DNA of 53,315 nt from positions 1-53,315 of the forward strand of contig JAOMAZ010000009.1 in assembly GCA_028344335.1 (NCBI GenBank). Reading direction: 5' to 3'. The notes under the pieces were generated by a model. The model ran no database searches. It was not told the DNA's origin and was given only the letters and a program-made list of their open reading frames with translations. The stretch is from Deltaproteobacteria bacterium (GTDB lineage: Archaea; Thermoplasmatota; Poseidoniia; Poseidoniales; Poseidoniaceae). Numbering within the stretch: position 1 is the stretch's first letter; each line of letters starts with the position of its first letter. Both the position numbers and the translations under genes were made by a program. Of the stretch, positions 10,117-19,538 are shown one piece after another.

Positions 10117-11500
10117 CTTGACGCGCATGCATTAGGACTCGCATGCTGTGCTCAATCACTGAAGCCCATCTCCATGCTTCATCGAAATCAACGCCTGTTG
10201 AGAAAACACCATGGCCACGCACTACGACTGCTTTCATGTTCCCTTGTTTCAATGCCTCTGCAAGGTGTCTCAAATACTCATCTGGATTATCTGCATCAGG
10301 CTCCACAATTACAATATTCCCAAGATGGTTGATTCCTTCCTTGTCGATTGGTTTTAGAACTATCAAATCTTTTTCACAAGAAATTGCGGTGGCAAATGGT
10401 GGATGGCTGTGGATACAAGCGGCCGGCCCTTTTGTTTGAAGGGATTTTGATGCGATAAGAACTTCTAACATTCGCCATTGTTCTGGTGCGTTGCCTGGTG
10501 CAGTTTGACCCAATCTGCCGCTGGCGATATGTTGCTCAGTCATTTGTCCTAATATTGCTCCTTTTGTTGATGTGTGCATCAATCCTGCTTCATCAGGATT
10601 TAGAATTGCCACGGCACCGACATCTGCATGAACTAGTCCTTCTTTGTGTAATTGGCGGCCAATTCTAACGAAATCAGCAACCATGTGAGATGAAACAACA
10701 TAATCTGGGCCAACTACTGGGGGCATTGGTTGTTCTTCTATTTCTGAAATTATTTCAGCGCTACCACTTAATGCATTACGTAAGCGGTTAATTTCATGTT
10801 CTAAATTTTGTATTTTATTAGATGAGCTCGAAATGAGATCTAATGCTTCTGAAACAAGGTCATTTGCCTCTTTGGTAGGTTCAGAAGGGGATAATTGCTG
10901 CTCAATAGTTACTTCGGCTGGGAGGGGAGATGGTGGGCCACCAGGAGGGTCTGATGGCTCTAGTACAGTTTCGGTAGAAGGAGGAGATGGTGGGCCGCCA
11001 GGAGGGCCTTGTTGAGGTGGGCCACCAGGGGGGCCTTGTTGAGGTGGGCCACCAGGAGGGCCTGATGGCTCTGGTACAGTTTCGGTCGGAGGGGGAGATG
11101 GTGGGCCGCCAGGGGGGCCTTGTTGAGGTGGGCCGCCAGGGGGGCCTTGTTGAGGTGGGCCGCCAGGGGGGCCTGATGGTTCTGAAGCTGTTTGATTGCC
11201 CTGTAAGTTGGTGGCAAAGGCGGGTTCTGGGGTATCCTCGGGTTCCGGCATAGAGGTCCCGACAACGCTCGCAGCATTCAACATGGCTGCCATTACATTG
11301 TCATCTGGCTCTGATTCATCTGCTATTTCTTCAACCGCCTCAATTTGCTGAGGTTCGGGTTCTTCTTCAACTGCAACAACATTACCCGCGTCTCCAAATC
11401 CGACCGCAAACAAGTCATTTGCAGCAAGTTGTTGCTCTTCTTCTCGAGCCTGTTGGGAGGATGTTCTTCTAGCCATGCGCCTCGCCTTGAAGCGGGCCAC
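10100..11500 (-). CDS. Class II aldolase/adducin-domain protein with N-terminal Pro/Gly-rich repeat region
   Basis: C-terminal VADFVRIGRQLHKEGLVHADVGAVAILNPDEAGLMHTSTKGAILGQM...CIHSHPPFATAIS...VVVRGHGVFSTGVDFDEAWRWASVIEHSMRVL; N-terminal (GPPGGPPQQ)n. Confidence 0.88.
   Translation of the reverse strand: MARFKARRMARRTSSQQAREEEQQLAANDLFAVGFGDAGNVVAVEEEPEPQQIEAVEEIADESEPDDNVMAAMLNAASVVGTSMPEPEDTPEPAFATNLQGNQTASEPSGPPGGPPQQGPPGGPPQQGPPGGPPSPPPTETVPEPSGPPGGPPQQGPPGGPPQQGPPGGPPSPPSTETVLEPSDPPGGPPSPLPAEVTIEQQLSPSEPTKEANDLVSEALDLISSSSNKIQNLEHEINRLRNALSGSAEIISEIEEQPMPPVVGPDYVVSSHMVADFVRIGRQLHKEGLVHADVGAVAILNPDEAGLMHTSTKGAILGQMTEQHIASGRLGQTAPGNAPEQWRMLEVLIASKSLQTKGPAACIHSHPPFATAISCEKDLIVLKPIDKEGINHLGNIVIVEPDADNPDEYLRHLAEALKQGNMKAVVVRGHGVFSTGVDFDEAWRWASVIEHSMRVLMHARQANLQV
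10938..11178. repeat. In-frame tandem repeat (27-bp GPPGGPPQQ units inside a roughly 108-bp higher-order repeat)
   Basis: Repeated ggtgggcc(a/g)ccagg(a/g)gggccttgttga, with two copies of the larger block ending gatggctctRgtacagtttcggt. Confidence 0.9.
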
Positions 11501-11546
11501 GACACGCGCCTTAAATACACGTTTCCTGTCGCCGGATTCCTGACAG

Positions 11547-11621
11547 CCGTTGTAGTGTAGGGGTCAACATGGGAGGTTGTCGATCTCCCGCCCCGGGTTC
11601 AAATCCCGGCAACGGCGCCAT
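11547..11621 (+). tRNA. tRNA-Asp (anticodon GUC), apparently with encoded CCA
   Basis: Acceptor GCCGTTG/CAACGGC; anticodon arm GGAGG-TTGTCGA-TCTCC; T arm CCGGG-TTCAAAT-CCCGG; discriminator G followed by CCA (11619-11621). Confidence 0.93.
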
Positions 11622-11664
11622 TAATTGTTGAAGTATAGTGTCGCATCTTCGCTAAATTGTGTCC

Positions 11665-11793
11665 TTAATTTGTTGAATGGTTAATCACTGTACCGCAAAC
11701 CACACAGTAAACATCTATTCCCCCAATTCGCGGCTCAATTCCCGCGATATCAATTTTATTTCCACAATTGCAAAGGACTTTTGTGCTCGCCAT
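11665..11793 (-). CDS. Small zinc-ribbon-like protein (42 aa), not in ORF track
   Basis: Reverse-strand translation MASTKVLCNCGNKIDIAGIEPRIGGIDVYCVVCGTVINHSTN*; CxC...CxxC. Confidence 0.7.
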   Translation of the reverse strand: MASTKVLCNCGNKIDIAGIEPRIGGIDVYCVVCGTVINHSTN

Positions 11794-11839
11794 GAAATTG
11801 CCGAAAGGCTCTAACGTTTTCAGGCTGACGGGGTTTTAT

Positions 11840-12970
11840 TCACCATTCTCCCAATCGGCATTCGAATCTTGTGAGTACTTTGGTAGCATTGTATTGCCTA
11901 CGGATTTCTAATTTGAAAGTACCATTGAATGTATGTGTTTCATGTATAATATTGGTGAATTTTCCCTCTGATGAAGATATTTCTTCTTCCTCGACCACAT
12001 ACCAGCCTTTCAATAAAGTCGGCGTATTTGTTTTTAACAGGGGTAATAGTTTAGGTAAATGTTGAAGTGTGGAGTGTGGTAAATTCATCAATAATAAATC
12101 AAAGCGCCCGAGTAACTTTTGGTTTTTGTTCAATTTTAGCGCATCCGCTATTTTGCAATACCATGATTCCTTAATTTCCCCTAAATTTATTTTTAGCATC
12201 TTAATTGCTTCAGGGTTTATGTCGGTTGCCAGTAAGTCCCCAACTAACTCTTGTTGAGCCAGTAACTGCACAACTGCTGGACCTACTCCGCAATAAGGAT
12301 CAGCAACAGAAATTGGCCTTCCAAGCTTTTCTTTCAGTTGGGTTGCACTTTCAACAGTTTTTTCTCTTTCACCAGCCAACCTAGATGAATAATAAGCAAT
12401 GGCTGGATTCAACAATAATGAAGTTCCATTTTCCCTTATTTTGACATTGCTAGAAATTAAGGTTTTTCTTGTTTCCTCAGGTAAATTCAAAATTCCTTCT
12501 ACATCTATAATTCGCTCTCCAAACCTTGCTGCTAATGGTTTTAAATTCCTTATTCGGTATTCTCCAATTACGCCCTCATCTAACATGACAACTCTAATTT
12601 TATTGGAGTGGTGGATTTTGGCAAGGGCGACTTGTTGTGCATATTGCTCAATGTGTTGTTCTATTTTGAAAATTAGTAAATCAGAATATAATTCATGTGA
12701 ATTAGGCCAAGTTCCGAGGTGCTTTTCAATTATCTCTTCACTTAGGAATTTTGGTAATAATGAAAGCCAACTTTTTGCAGCAGGTGGGTCTTGATGCCTA
12801 TCAACAATAATGTAAGAAGTTGGCAAATCTGTAGGTGCTGAATCTGAAATTGGAATTAATGACTTTTCTCCATCACTGAGGACCCGGTATCCTTCAGGAT
12901 ACCAATTTAAATCCCTCAGTTCTTTAAGGAAGGTTTGGGTATCGCGCTTCGGCACGCTCAAATGACGCAT
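11840..12970 (-). CDS. Trm5/TYW2-family tRNA methyltransferase
   Basis: LDEGVIGEYRIRNLKPLAARF, NGTSLLLNPAIAYYSSRLAGER, DPYCGVGPAVVQLLAQ, LLATDINPEAIKMLKINL, LLLMNLPHS. Confidence 0.87.
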   Translation of the reverse strand: MRHLSVPKRDTQTFLKELRDLNWYPEGYRVLSDGEKSLIPISDSAPTDLPTSYIIVDRHQDPPAAKSWLSLLPKFLSEEIIEKHLGTWPNSHELYSDLLIFKIEQHIEQYAQQVALAKIHHSNKIRVVMLDEGVIGEYRIRNLKPLAARFGERIIDVEGILNLPEETRKTLISSNVKIRENGTSLLLNPAIAYYSSRLAGEREKTVESATQLKEKLGRPISVADPYCGVGPAVVQLLAQQELVGDLLATDINPEAIKMLKINLGEIKESWYCKIADALKLNKNQKLLGRFDLLLMNLPHSTLQHLPKLLPLLKTNTPTLLKGWYVVEEEEISSSEGKFTNIIHETHTFNGTFKLEIRRQYNATKVLTRFECRLGEW

Positions 12971-13019
12971 TACTTTCGTGAGGTCTAATGGCGGGGGTGT
13001 TTTGAGTTTGGTGGAGAAT

Positions 13020-13880
13020 ATGGCTGCAACTGGTCTTCACCTCGTCGGTACTGGGGCTGGTTCTCCTCTCAATATGACTGTTGGTGGAAAAGATATCGCT
13101 TCAATGTGTGATTATAGGTTTCTTGAAGGATATACATCCCTACTTGGTGAAAATGGAGAAGGTGAGTTAGAAAAGTTAGTTGGTGCATATGAGATCGTTA
13201 GAAGGCCTGAGGTTGAAAACCCAGAACGAATTCTTGAACTCGCCAAATCTAATTCGGTTGCTTTGTTAGTAATTGGAGATCCGATGCAAGCCACAACTCA
13301 TGTAGATTTACTACTGCGTTGCAAGGATGAAGGAATTCATACATCTATCCATCACGCTGTTTCTGCTATTGATTTGGTTTGTGCGGGCTTAGGTTTGCAA
13401 TCATACAGATTTGGTAGACAGGTTAGTTTGACTTTTCCTCATGCTAATCATCTACCAACCTCACCAATGGAGTTTATTGCAGAAAATCGGTTTCTTGGAC
13501 TACATACTTTGGTCTTGCTCGACCTCGATCCAACGGGTATGGGGATAGAACAACCACAACCGATGACTCCACCACAAGCATTTGAGGTGATGTGTAGAAT
13601 GATTGAGAGGTTGAGAGATGACCCTCCGCCTCACCTTGAATTAGAAAATATTTCATCTGCCCGTGATTTATCAAGATTGAAGGCTGTTAAATCTATGTTA
13701 AATGAAAAAATAGAGGATTTTCACGCTGTTATTTGCTCTAATTTAGGCTCTCCAAGTGCACAAGTTAATAGTGGTTTATTGGGTGAAATTGCGGGAAGTT
13801 GCGTTTCTGGAATCCATTCTATTGTCATCACTGGAGAATTAATTGGAATGGAAAAAAGTGCCTTAGAAAGATTGCATTAA
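13020..13880 (+). CDS. dph5: Diphthine synthase
   Basis: LHLVGTGAGSPLNMTVGGKDIASMCDYRFLEGYTS...VALLVIGDPMQATTHVDLLLRCKDEGI...HHAVSAIDLVCAGLGLQSYRFGRQVSLTFP. Start placed at internal ATG 13020. Confidence 0.93.
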   Translation: MAATGLHLVGTGAGSPLNMTVGGKDIASMCDYRFLEGYTSLLGENGEGELEKLVGAYEIVRRPEVENPERILELAKSNSVALLVIGDPMQATTHVDLLLRCKDEGIHTSIHHAVSAIDLVCAGLGLQSYRFGRQVSLTFPHANHLPTSPMEFIAENRFLGLHTLVLLDLDPTGMGIEQPQPMTPPQAFEVMCRMIERLRDDPPPHLELENISSARDLSRLKAVKSMLNEKIEDFHAVICSNLGSPSAQVNSGLLGEIAGSCVSGIHSIVITGELIGMEKSALERLH

Positions 13881-13942
13881 CTGCAGTGCGTGGCACCGTA
13901 GCCATCAAGGGAGGGGGGCTTCTCCGAGGTGTGTCGATTATT

Positions 13943-15679
13943 ATGGCTGGTCCCACAAGTGTTGAATTTCCAGGCCAAAAAAAGAACCAAAGAATGAGGA
14001 TGCGTGGAACGAAGCAAGCATCTGCAGACGCCCAAAAAAGAATGCGTAAACAACTTCAGCGGTTGTTGGATGAACCAGAAAGGGTCATGCCAGATATGGT
14101 ATGGTCCGGAAAACTACCTTGGGGAAAGGTAGACCCTGTCACCAAATCATTGAAGGAATTAAGAAAGGTTATCGACCATCGAACAGATAGGCGTTGGTTG
14201 ATTAAACGAATGATGTCGAAAAGAGGAGGGGGGGTTGCAAAAGCCCTAGCTGGCTCCTTAGTTGCAGCATTAGATGATGAGATTGGGATGGTAGCGACCT
14301 TTAAACATCCAATTTATGGAAATGGGACATTTGTTCGAAAAGGTGATGCAAAGCCCGCATCGATGGTTGGAATACAACATGTTTACCATCCGCGTCTACG
14401 GCTATTGCCTTGGGAAGAACATGCGAAGAAAGGATGGTGGTTGTTTTCTTGGAAAGGTGGATTTGTTTGTACAGGAAATAAACCTGATGTCCCTGGAGGT
14501 TGGGTCTTGGACCAATTATCTAAAAATGAATTTTTAAGTAAAGAAAGTGATGATATTCATTTGATTGGCGAGTTAAATTCTGAAGATGTGAAAAAATCAA
14601 TAATAGGTGAAGTCGGATATCTTAAAATGACTTTTAATGATGGGACAGTTGTTGGATTAAGGGGTGATGTTTTCGAGGAACGCGGGGTGAAGGATGGCTT
14701 TATCCAACCTCTTGCTTTGGGAATGATGCCGCCAAAGATTAGTGAAATTGTCGATGTTGAACTAATGTGGAGGCCGGAGGGATGGCCTGAAGATGAGTCG
14801 CTTCCTGAAGCTGCTACAAAGAGAGTGGCGGAAGTCTTAGATGGTTGGTTGGGCTTAGGTGTTTCAGAAAAATTTCTTTGGAATATGTTGAAGCAAGCAG
14901 TATTGGCAAATCTCGATTCAGGGTTTGTAGTCGGAGACGCCTGGGTTCATGAGAGTGAAGTGGATGTATGTATTGGATTATTTAGTGGTGGTGAAGAAGA
15001 ACAAAACGCTGCTAAATGGATTATTGAAAAACTGCATGAAGAATGGCGTGGCGTTACTATTGACAATGAGGGTGAGGCTGAATGGTTAGAAAAGGAAACG
15101 GTGATTCGTAGTCGCTCTACAACCCTGCACAATTTCCTTAAAGCTTGTTGGGCTGAATTCGGATATGCGTTGTTAATAGATATGGGGCTGAGTGAAGATG
15201 ATGCTTCCGCTGCTTGGCAAAAACAATTAGACAAACCTGCACCCTTCAATAATTTCCTAAAAAAGGTTGTTTCTGCAAAGAGAGAATCTGATAGACTTTC
15301 CAGGATCCCGTGGTTTGGTACTAATATTGAGGGGTTGTGTGGTGAAGTTCAGAGTTTAATACTCAATGCAGCAACAAATGGTTTAGGTAAAGCCAACAAT
15401 GCAGCAACAAAATTACGTAAATCAGTCGAAATTGCTGCTGTTGGGTGGGCTTGGCTTTCTACTCATGGAAAAGAGGGTGGAAATGAATGGCATTTCGAAC
15501 AAGCAGCAAGAGACAAAGGAGGAGAGTGGGTGCCTTCTTTGAAAGGCCTTTGGAGTGCTGCTGAAGAATTGCTTTCAGATGACTTTGATGAAAGTAAAAA
15601 ATCAGCCGAATCATATATTGAAGCGATGGAACGGTTTAGAAGGTCTTGCGGCGAACAAAATAAATTGCCTTTATTGTGA
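13943..15679 (+). CDS. Hypothetical protein (~578 aa)
   Basis: Continuous ORF; likely start MAGPTSVEFPGQKK at 13943, removing overlap with dph5. No family recognised. Confidence 0.75.
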   Translation: MAGPTSVEFPGQKKNQRMRMRGTKQASADAQKRMRKQLQRLLDEPERVMPDMVWSGKLPWGKVDPVTKSLKELRKVIDHRTDRRWLIKRMMSKRGGGVAKALAGSLVAALDDEIGMVATFKHPIYGNGTFVRKGDAKPASMVGIQHVYHPRLRLLPWEEHAKKGWWLFSWKGGFVCTGNKPDVPGGWVLDQLSKNEFLSKESDDIHLIGELNSEDVKKSIIGEVGYLKMTFNDGTVVGLRGDVFEERGVKDGFIQPLALGMMPPKISEIVDVELMWRPEGWPEDESLPEAATKRVAEVLDGWLGLGVSEKFLWNMLKQAVLANLDSGFVVGDAWVHESEVDVCIGLFSGGEEEQNAAKWIIEKLHEEWRGVTIDNEGEAEWLEKETVIRSRSTTLHNFLKACWAEFGYALLIDMGLSEDDASAAWQKQLDKPAPFNNFLKKVVSAKRESDRLSRIPWFGTNIEGLCGEVQSLILNAATNGLGKANNAATKLRKSVEIAAVGWAWLSTHGKEGGNEWHFEQAARDKGGEWVPSLKGLWSAAEELLSDDFDESKKSAESYIEAMERFRRSCGEQNKLPLL

Positions 15680-16846
15680 AGAAATCTGCAATGCTTGGAC
15701 TATATCGGCCCATAAATCTTCAATATCCTCAATCCCTACAGATAAACGAACGAGTCCGGGTGTCATTCCAGCATTTCTTCGCTGTTGTTCAGGGATTGCA
15801 GCGTGTGTCATAGTCCATGGGTGGTTGATTAGGCTCTCCACTCCCCCAAGGCTTTCAGCAGTTGAGAATAACTTTAGGGCTGCTGCAAATTTTCTTGCTG
15901 CTGTTTCCCCGCCTTCTATTTCAATAGAAATCATTCCTCCAAAACGCCTCATCTGACTGGTTGCAACATGGTGGTTGGGATGTGAAATTAATCCGGGGTA
16001 CAGGATTCTGGTTACTTCTGTTCTTTTCGTTAGGCGCTCAGTAATTTCTTCTGCATTATCACAGTGCCTCTCCATTCTCAATGCAAGGGTTCTGATGCCT
16101 CGAAGTGTCAAAAAGCAATCAAACGGGCCCGGAACTGCACCTGCTGCGTTTTGAAGAAATTTTAAACGCTCAATCAACTCTTTATCGCGCATTATTACAC
16201 AACCACCAACAACATCAGAATGACCGCCAATGTATTTTGTTGTTGAATGTAAAACAATATCTGCTCCTAAATCCAATGGCCTTTGTAAAACAGGGCTTGC
16301 AAAAGTATTGTCCACCACTACTATCCAACCACGAGCTTTTGCTTGACTGGATAATTGTTTGATGTCATGGATACTAAGTAGGGGATTTGTTGGGCTTTCC
16401 AACCACAAAACTTTAGTGTTTTCTTGGGCTATTTTTTCAATCTCCCCTTCTGAAAGTTTAGAGTAGGTTGTTTCAATTCCATATCTAGATAATACTTGGT
16501 CAAAAAGACGTACTGTTCCACCATATAGGTCATCACAAGCGATGATGTGGTCGCCACTAGACAGTAATTGTGAAACTGCGGTTATCGCTGCCATTCCACT
16601 GCCAAAGCAAATCCCTGTCGCTGGAGTATTTGGGGACTCTAATTCAGCCATTGCCTTCTCTAATGCTTCCCTAGTTGGGTTGTGAGTTCTTGCATATTCG
16701 TAGCCTTTGTGAACTGAAAAGTCTTCTTGAACATAAGTTGAGGTTTGGAAAATAGGGGGTTGAACAGAACCTGTCACTTCTTCGGGGTCCATGGCGGCAT
16801 GGACACTGCGGGTTGATTCTCCTTCATCCATAATTAACACTCCCAT
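15671..16846 (-). CDS. Cystathionine gamma-lyase/gamma-synthase family PLP enzyme
   Basis: TRSVHAAMDPEEVTGSVQPPIFQTSTYVQ, GICFGSGMAAITAV, DDLYGGTVRLFDQVL, VVDNTFASPVLQRPLDLGADIVLHSTTKYIGGHSDVVGG. Confidence 0.93.
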   Translation of the reverse strand: MGVLIMDEGESTRSVHAAMDPEEVTGSVQPPIFQTSTYVQEDFSVHKGYEYARTHNPTREALEKAMAELESPNTPATGICFGSGMAAITAVSQLLSSGDHIIACDDLYGGTVRLFDQVLSRYGIETTYSKLSEGEIEKIAQENTKVLWLESPTNPLLSIHDIKQLSSQAKARGWIVVVDNTFASPVLQRPLDLGADIVLHSTTKYIGGHSDVVGGCVIMRDKELIERLKFLQNAAGAVPGPFDCFLTLRGIRTLALRMERHCDNAEEITERLTKRTEVTRILYPGLISHPNHHVATSQMRRFGGMISIEIEGGETAARKFAAALKLFSTAESLGGVESLINHPWTMTHAAIPEQQRRNAGMTPGLVRLSVGIEDIEDLWADIVQALQISSQ

Positions 16847-17919
16847 GAATCTACATCAAAGCCATTTTCGCGCAGCCAATCATCATTGTACACCTTCGAT
16901 AAATAGGGGTTTCCTGCATCAGGAAGGATGACTACAATCATTGCATTTTCTTCTCGTTGATCGCATTCTTCTGCTACTTCCAAGGCGATATGGATTGCCG
17001 CCCCTGCTGATCCTCCGCTGAATAATCCTTCTTTTCTGGCCAGTTTTCTAGCCATTATGAAACATTGTTCATCGTTAACTTGGCGAATTTCATCAATATG
17101 GGTGAAATCCGTTGCGGGAGGAATGAAATCCTCGCCAAACCCCTCAACTTTGTAAGTATGAGGAATACCCATTTTACCAGTTTCGAAATATTCTTTGAGG
17201 ATTGAGCCGACTGGGTCAACGCCGATTATCTGGGGTGGTTTTTTACCTTCTTCTTTTGAAAGGTTATTCAATGATTGGGCGCAACCAGTAATGGTGCCCC
17301 CTGTGCCCATTGTTGAGATGAAATGGGTGATTTTACCTTCTGTTTGATTCCAAATCTCTGGGCCGGTCGACATGATGTGGGCCAAAGGGTTTGCCGCATG
17401 TGAATACTGGTCTGGATACCAAGCATTCTCAACTTCCCTACTAAGCCGTGCTGCTACTTCATAGTAAGAACGGGGGTCTTCTTTGTCAACCGCTGTGGGG
17501 CAAATATGGACTTCAGCACCTAATGCTCGTAGCAAATCTACTTTTTCTTGAGACATCTTGTCGGGCATTGTAAAAATGCACTTGTAACCACGCTGTGCTG
17601 CAACCATCGCGAGTCCGATTCCAGTATTTCCGCTGGTGGCTTCAATGATAGTTCCGCCTGCTTTTAGTAATCCTTTTTTTTCTGCATCCAAGACCATGTA
17701 CAATCCAATTCTGTCCTTGATGGAACCACCAGGGTTGCACCGTTCTAACTTCACCCATATTTCACTGTGTTTGAGTTGAGAAGTAACTTGATTTAATTTG
17801 ATTAATGGGGTGTCGCCAATTGCAGAAACAACATCCTCATAGGTTCTCGCAGGTAGCACCATTGATTGGGCCTGATGAGAACTCGGTTTCATTCTTGTCC
17901 TATTCTTCACTAGCATCAA
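16834..17919 (-). CDS. Cysteine synthase / cystathionine beta-synthase family PLP enzyme
   Basis: GDTPLIKLNQV, LERCNPGGSIKDRIGLYMVLDAE, IIEATSGNTGIGLAMVAAQRGYKCIFTMPDKMSQEKVDLLRALGAEV, GTGGTITGC, FSGGSAGAA. True start may be MVLPARTYED. Confidence 0.92.
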   Translation of the reverse strand: MMLVKNRTRMKPSSHQAQSMVLPARTYEDVVSAIGDTPLIKLNQVTSQLKHSEIWVKLERCNPGGSIKDRIGLYMVLDAEKKGLLKAGGTIIEATSGNTGIGLAMVAAQRGYKCIFTMPDKMSQEKVDLLRALGAEVHICPTAVDKEDPRSYYEVAARLSREVENAWYPDQYSHAANPLAHIMSTGPEIWNQTEGKITHFISTMGTGGTITGCAQSLNNLSKEEGKKPPQIIGVDPVGSILKEYFETGKMGIPHTYKVEGFGEDFIPPATDFTHIDEIRQVNDEQCFIMARKLARKEGLFSGGSAGAAIHIALEVAEECDQREENAMIVVILPDAGNPYLSKVYNDDWLRENGFDVDSWEC

Positions 17920-18886
17920 TAAACTGGTTTGGTCTCAATTCAACAATCAGGTTCCCGAGTAACAAAAGCCCACCTCCAACAAATAGCCAGAAGGTGAATT
18001 CATTTAACCCAACGAATAATGCATAGATTGTTGCCCAAACAGGCTCAAAGGCATAGATGATTGCGGCATGAACGGGATGAAGAAAGCGTTGATAGATATT
18101 GAGAAGTAAGATTGCGATGAATGAGCCAAGAAAACCTAAAAGAAATAACCACAAAAGGATGTCCCAGTGAAATAATAGAGAGAACAAATCACTGATTGAA
18201 GGAGAATTAACAGGAGACAAGAGTAAGGATATTAGAAGAGTAAACACAGATGCAGTAATCACTACAATGAAAGAAGTCATGGTCAGCCTTACTGGGTCAA
18301 CACGCTTTGTGATTACATCTGTTGCAACGATATGAACTGCAAAAATTAAGGCACTAAAGACAGTGACTAATTCTGCCCAACCCCATGAAATTTGAGGAGG
18401 GCCATCGATAAAACCAGCCCCTAAAGTAGCGAGTAAGATCCCCACTACCAAAGATCCACTCAAAGGGTGCTTGCGTAGAACAAGACCGATTAAAGCGGTA
18501 AATACAACATAAAGGCTGGTCAAAAAAGCTGATACTGCTGGAGTAATATCATCAATTGCTAACATTTGAGTTAGGAACCCCCCCCATAATAAGAGGCCTA
18601 AAATTAACCCCCCATTCCAAGCATCAATATCTTTCAATCCGCTTCTAGCATTTTTATTGAATATTGATAGTGAAATAGCGCCAATTGTGAACCTTATAAC
18701 AAGCATAAACGCAACAACTGAGGCAAGATGCCAAGTCGTCAAATAACTATCTGCAGCATTGAGGACTTCTTTCATCCAGACAAATGTTCCGCCCCAAACA
18801 AGAGTGACCAAAAAAAGCCACCCTATTGCTTGGCGGCGTTGCACGGCCTGTTCCATATTGTGTGGCCTAAGGAGAGGAGTCATCAT
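17900..18886 (-). CDS. EamA/DMT-family transporter
   Basis: About ten hydrophobic segments; duplicated EamA layout including GWLFLVTLVWGGTFVWMK and YAFEPVWATIYALFVGLNEF. Start may be MEQAVQRRQ. Confidence 0.87.
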   Translation of the reverse strand: MMTPLLRPHNMEQAVQRRQAIGWLFLVTLVWGGTFVWMKEVLNAADSYLTTWHLASVVAFMLVIRFTIGAISLSIFNKNARSGLKDIDAWNGGLILGLLLWGGFLTQMLAIDDITPAVSAFLTSLYVVFTALIGLVLRKHPLSGSLVVGILLATLGAGFIDGPPQISWGWAELVTVFSALIFAVHIVATDVITKRVDPVRLTMTSFIVVITASVFTLLISLLLSPVNSPSISDLFSLLFHWDILLWLFLLGFLGSFIAILLLNIYQRFLHPVHAAIIYAFEPVWATIYALFVGLNEFTFWLFVGGGLLLLGNLIVELRPNQFIDASEE

Positions 18887-18935
18887 GCTTGGGGTAAACC
18901 GGTGTTTTTTTTACAGCCTTAGCTTTCGGGGGTTT

Positions 18936-19535
18936 GTGGACATAATTAGTCATGCGCTGATTGGGGCTATTGTCGCACAGCTTTGTTTATGGAAAATGGA
19001 TGATTCATCAAAGCGAAAAAGGTTAGTAGTTGCAGGGGCGTTATTGGCAGCAGCACCAGATATTGCAAATATTCCCTTATACTTGCATTTAGGGGCGTTA
19101 AATGAGCGGTTTCTTTGGATCCCGTATCATTCAGATTGGGATGGGCATAGGGCTGCATATCCAATGATGGTCGTTGGTTGGGAAATTACTCATTCCCTAA
19201 TTCTTGCAGCTTTGATTGGCTATTTTTTATACCGGAAAAAATATGCTTTATGGCCAGTTCTTTGTTGGGCATCTCACCTCCTTGTAGATGTCTTGACTCA
19301 TACGGGAGAGTGGGCTTCTGTTCCTTTGTGGCCGGTTTACCTCAAAGTAGAGGGTTTTAATGACCCATGGAAATGGTCACCATCTGCTTGGTTATTCTCA
19401 AATATTGCATTCTTTGTTATCTTTTACTTAATTAGTAAGTATATGGAAAGGTGGAGAATTAATTATCCGGGCTACCTCTTACCGGCCGAAGCATGGTCTC
19501 GCGGCTGGGAAAGTAGCCATGATGCTCAAGGCTAA
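18936..19535 (+). CDS. Predicted membrane-bound metal-dependent hydrolase (YdjM/DUF457-like)
   Basis: VDIISHALIGAIVAQLCL...AAAPDIANIPLYL...EITHSLILAALI...WASHLLVDVLTHTGEW. Likely GTG start at 18936. Confidence 0.7.
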   Translation: MDIISHALIGAIVAQLCLWKMDDSSKRKRLVVAGALLAAAPDIANIPLYLHLGALNERFLWIPYHSDWDGHRAAYPMMVVGWEITHSLILAALIGYFLYRKKYALWPVLCWASHLLVDVLTHTGEWASVPLWPVYLKVEGFNDPWKWSPSAWLFSNIAFFVIFYLISKYMERWRINYPGYLLPAEAWSRGWESSHDAQG

Positions 19536-19538
19536 GTT

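Noticed and set aside
10938-11178. 27-bp tandem units as a possible CRISPR array
   Set aside because: Units are contiguous, in-frame and coding, with no unique spacers.
10960-11277. Repetitive ORFs (APLAAHLNKAPLAAHLNK..., GLVEVGHQGGLVEVG...) in other frames of the repeat
   Set aside because: By-products of the GPPGGPPQQ tandem repeat in the aldolase-domain gene; not independent genes.
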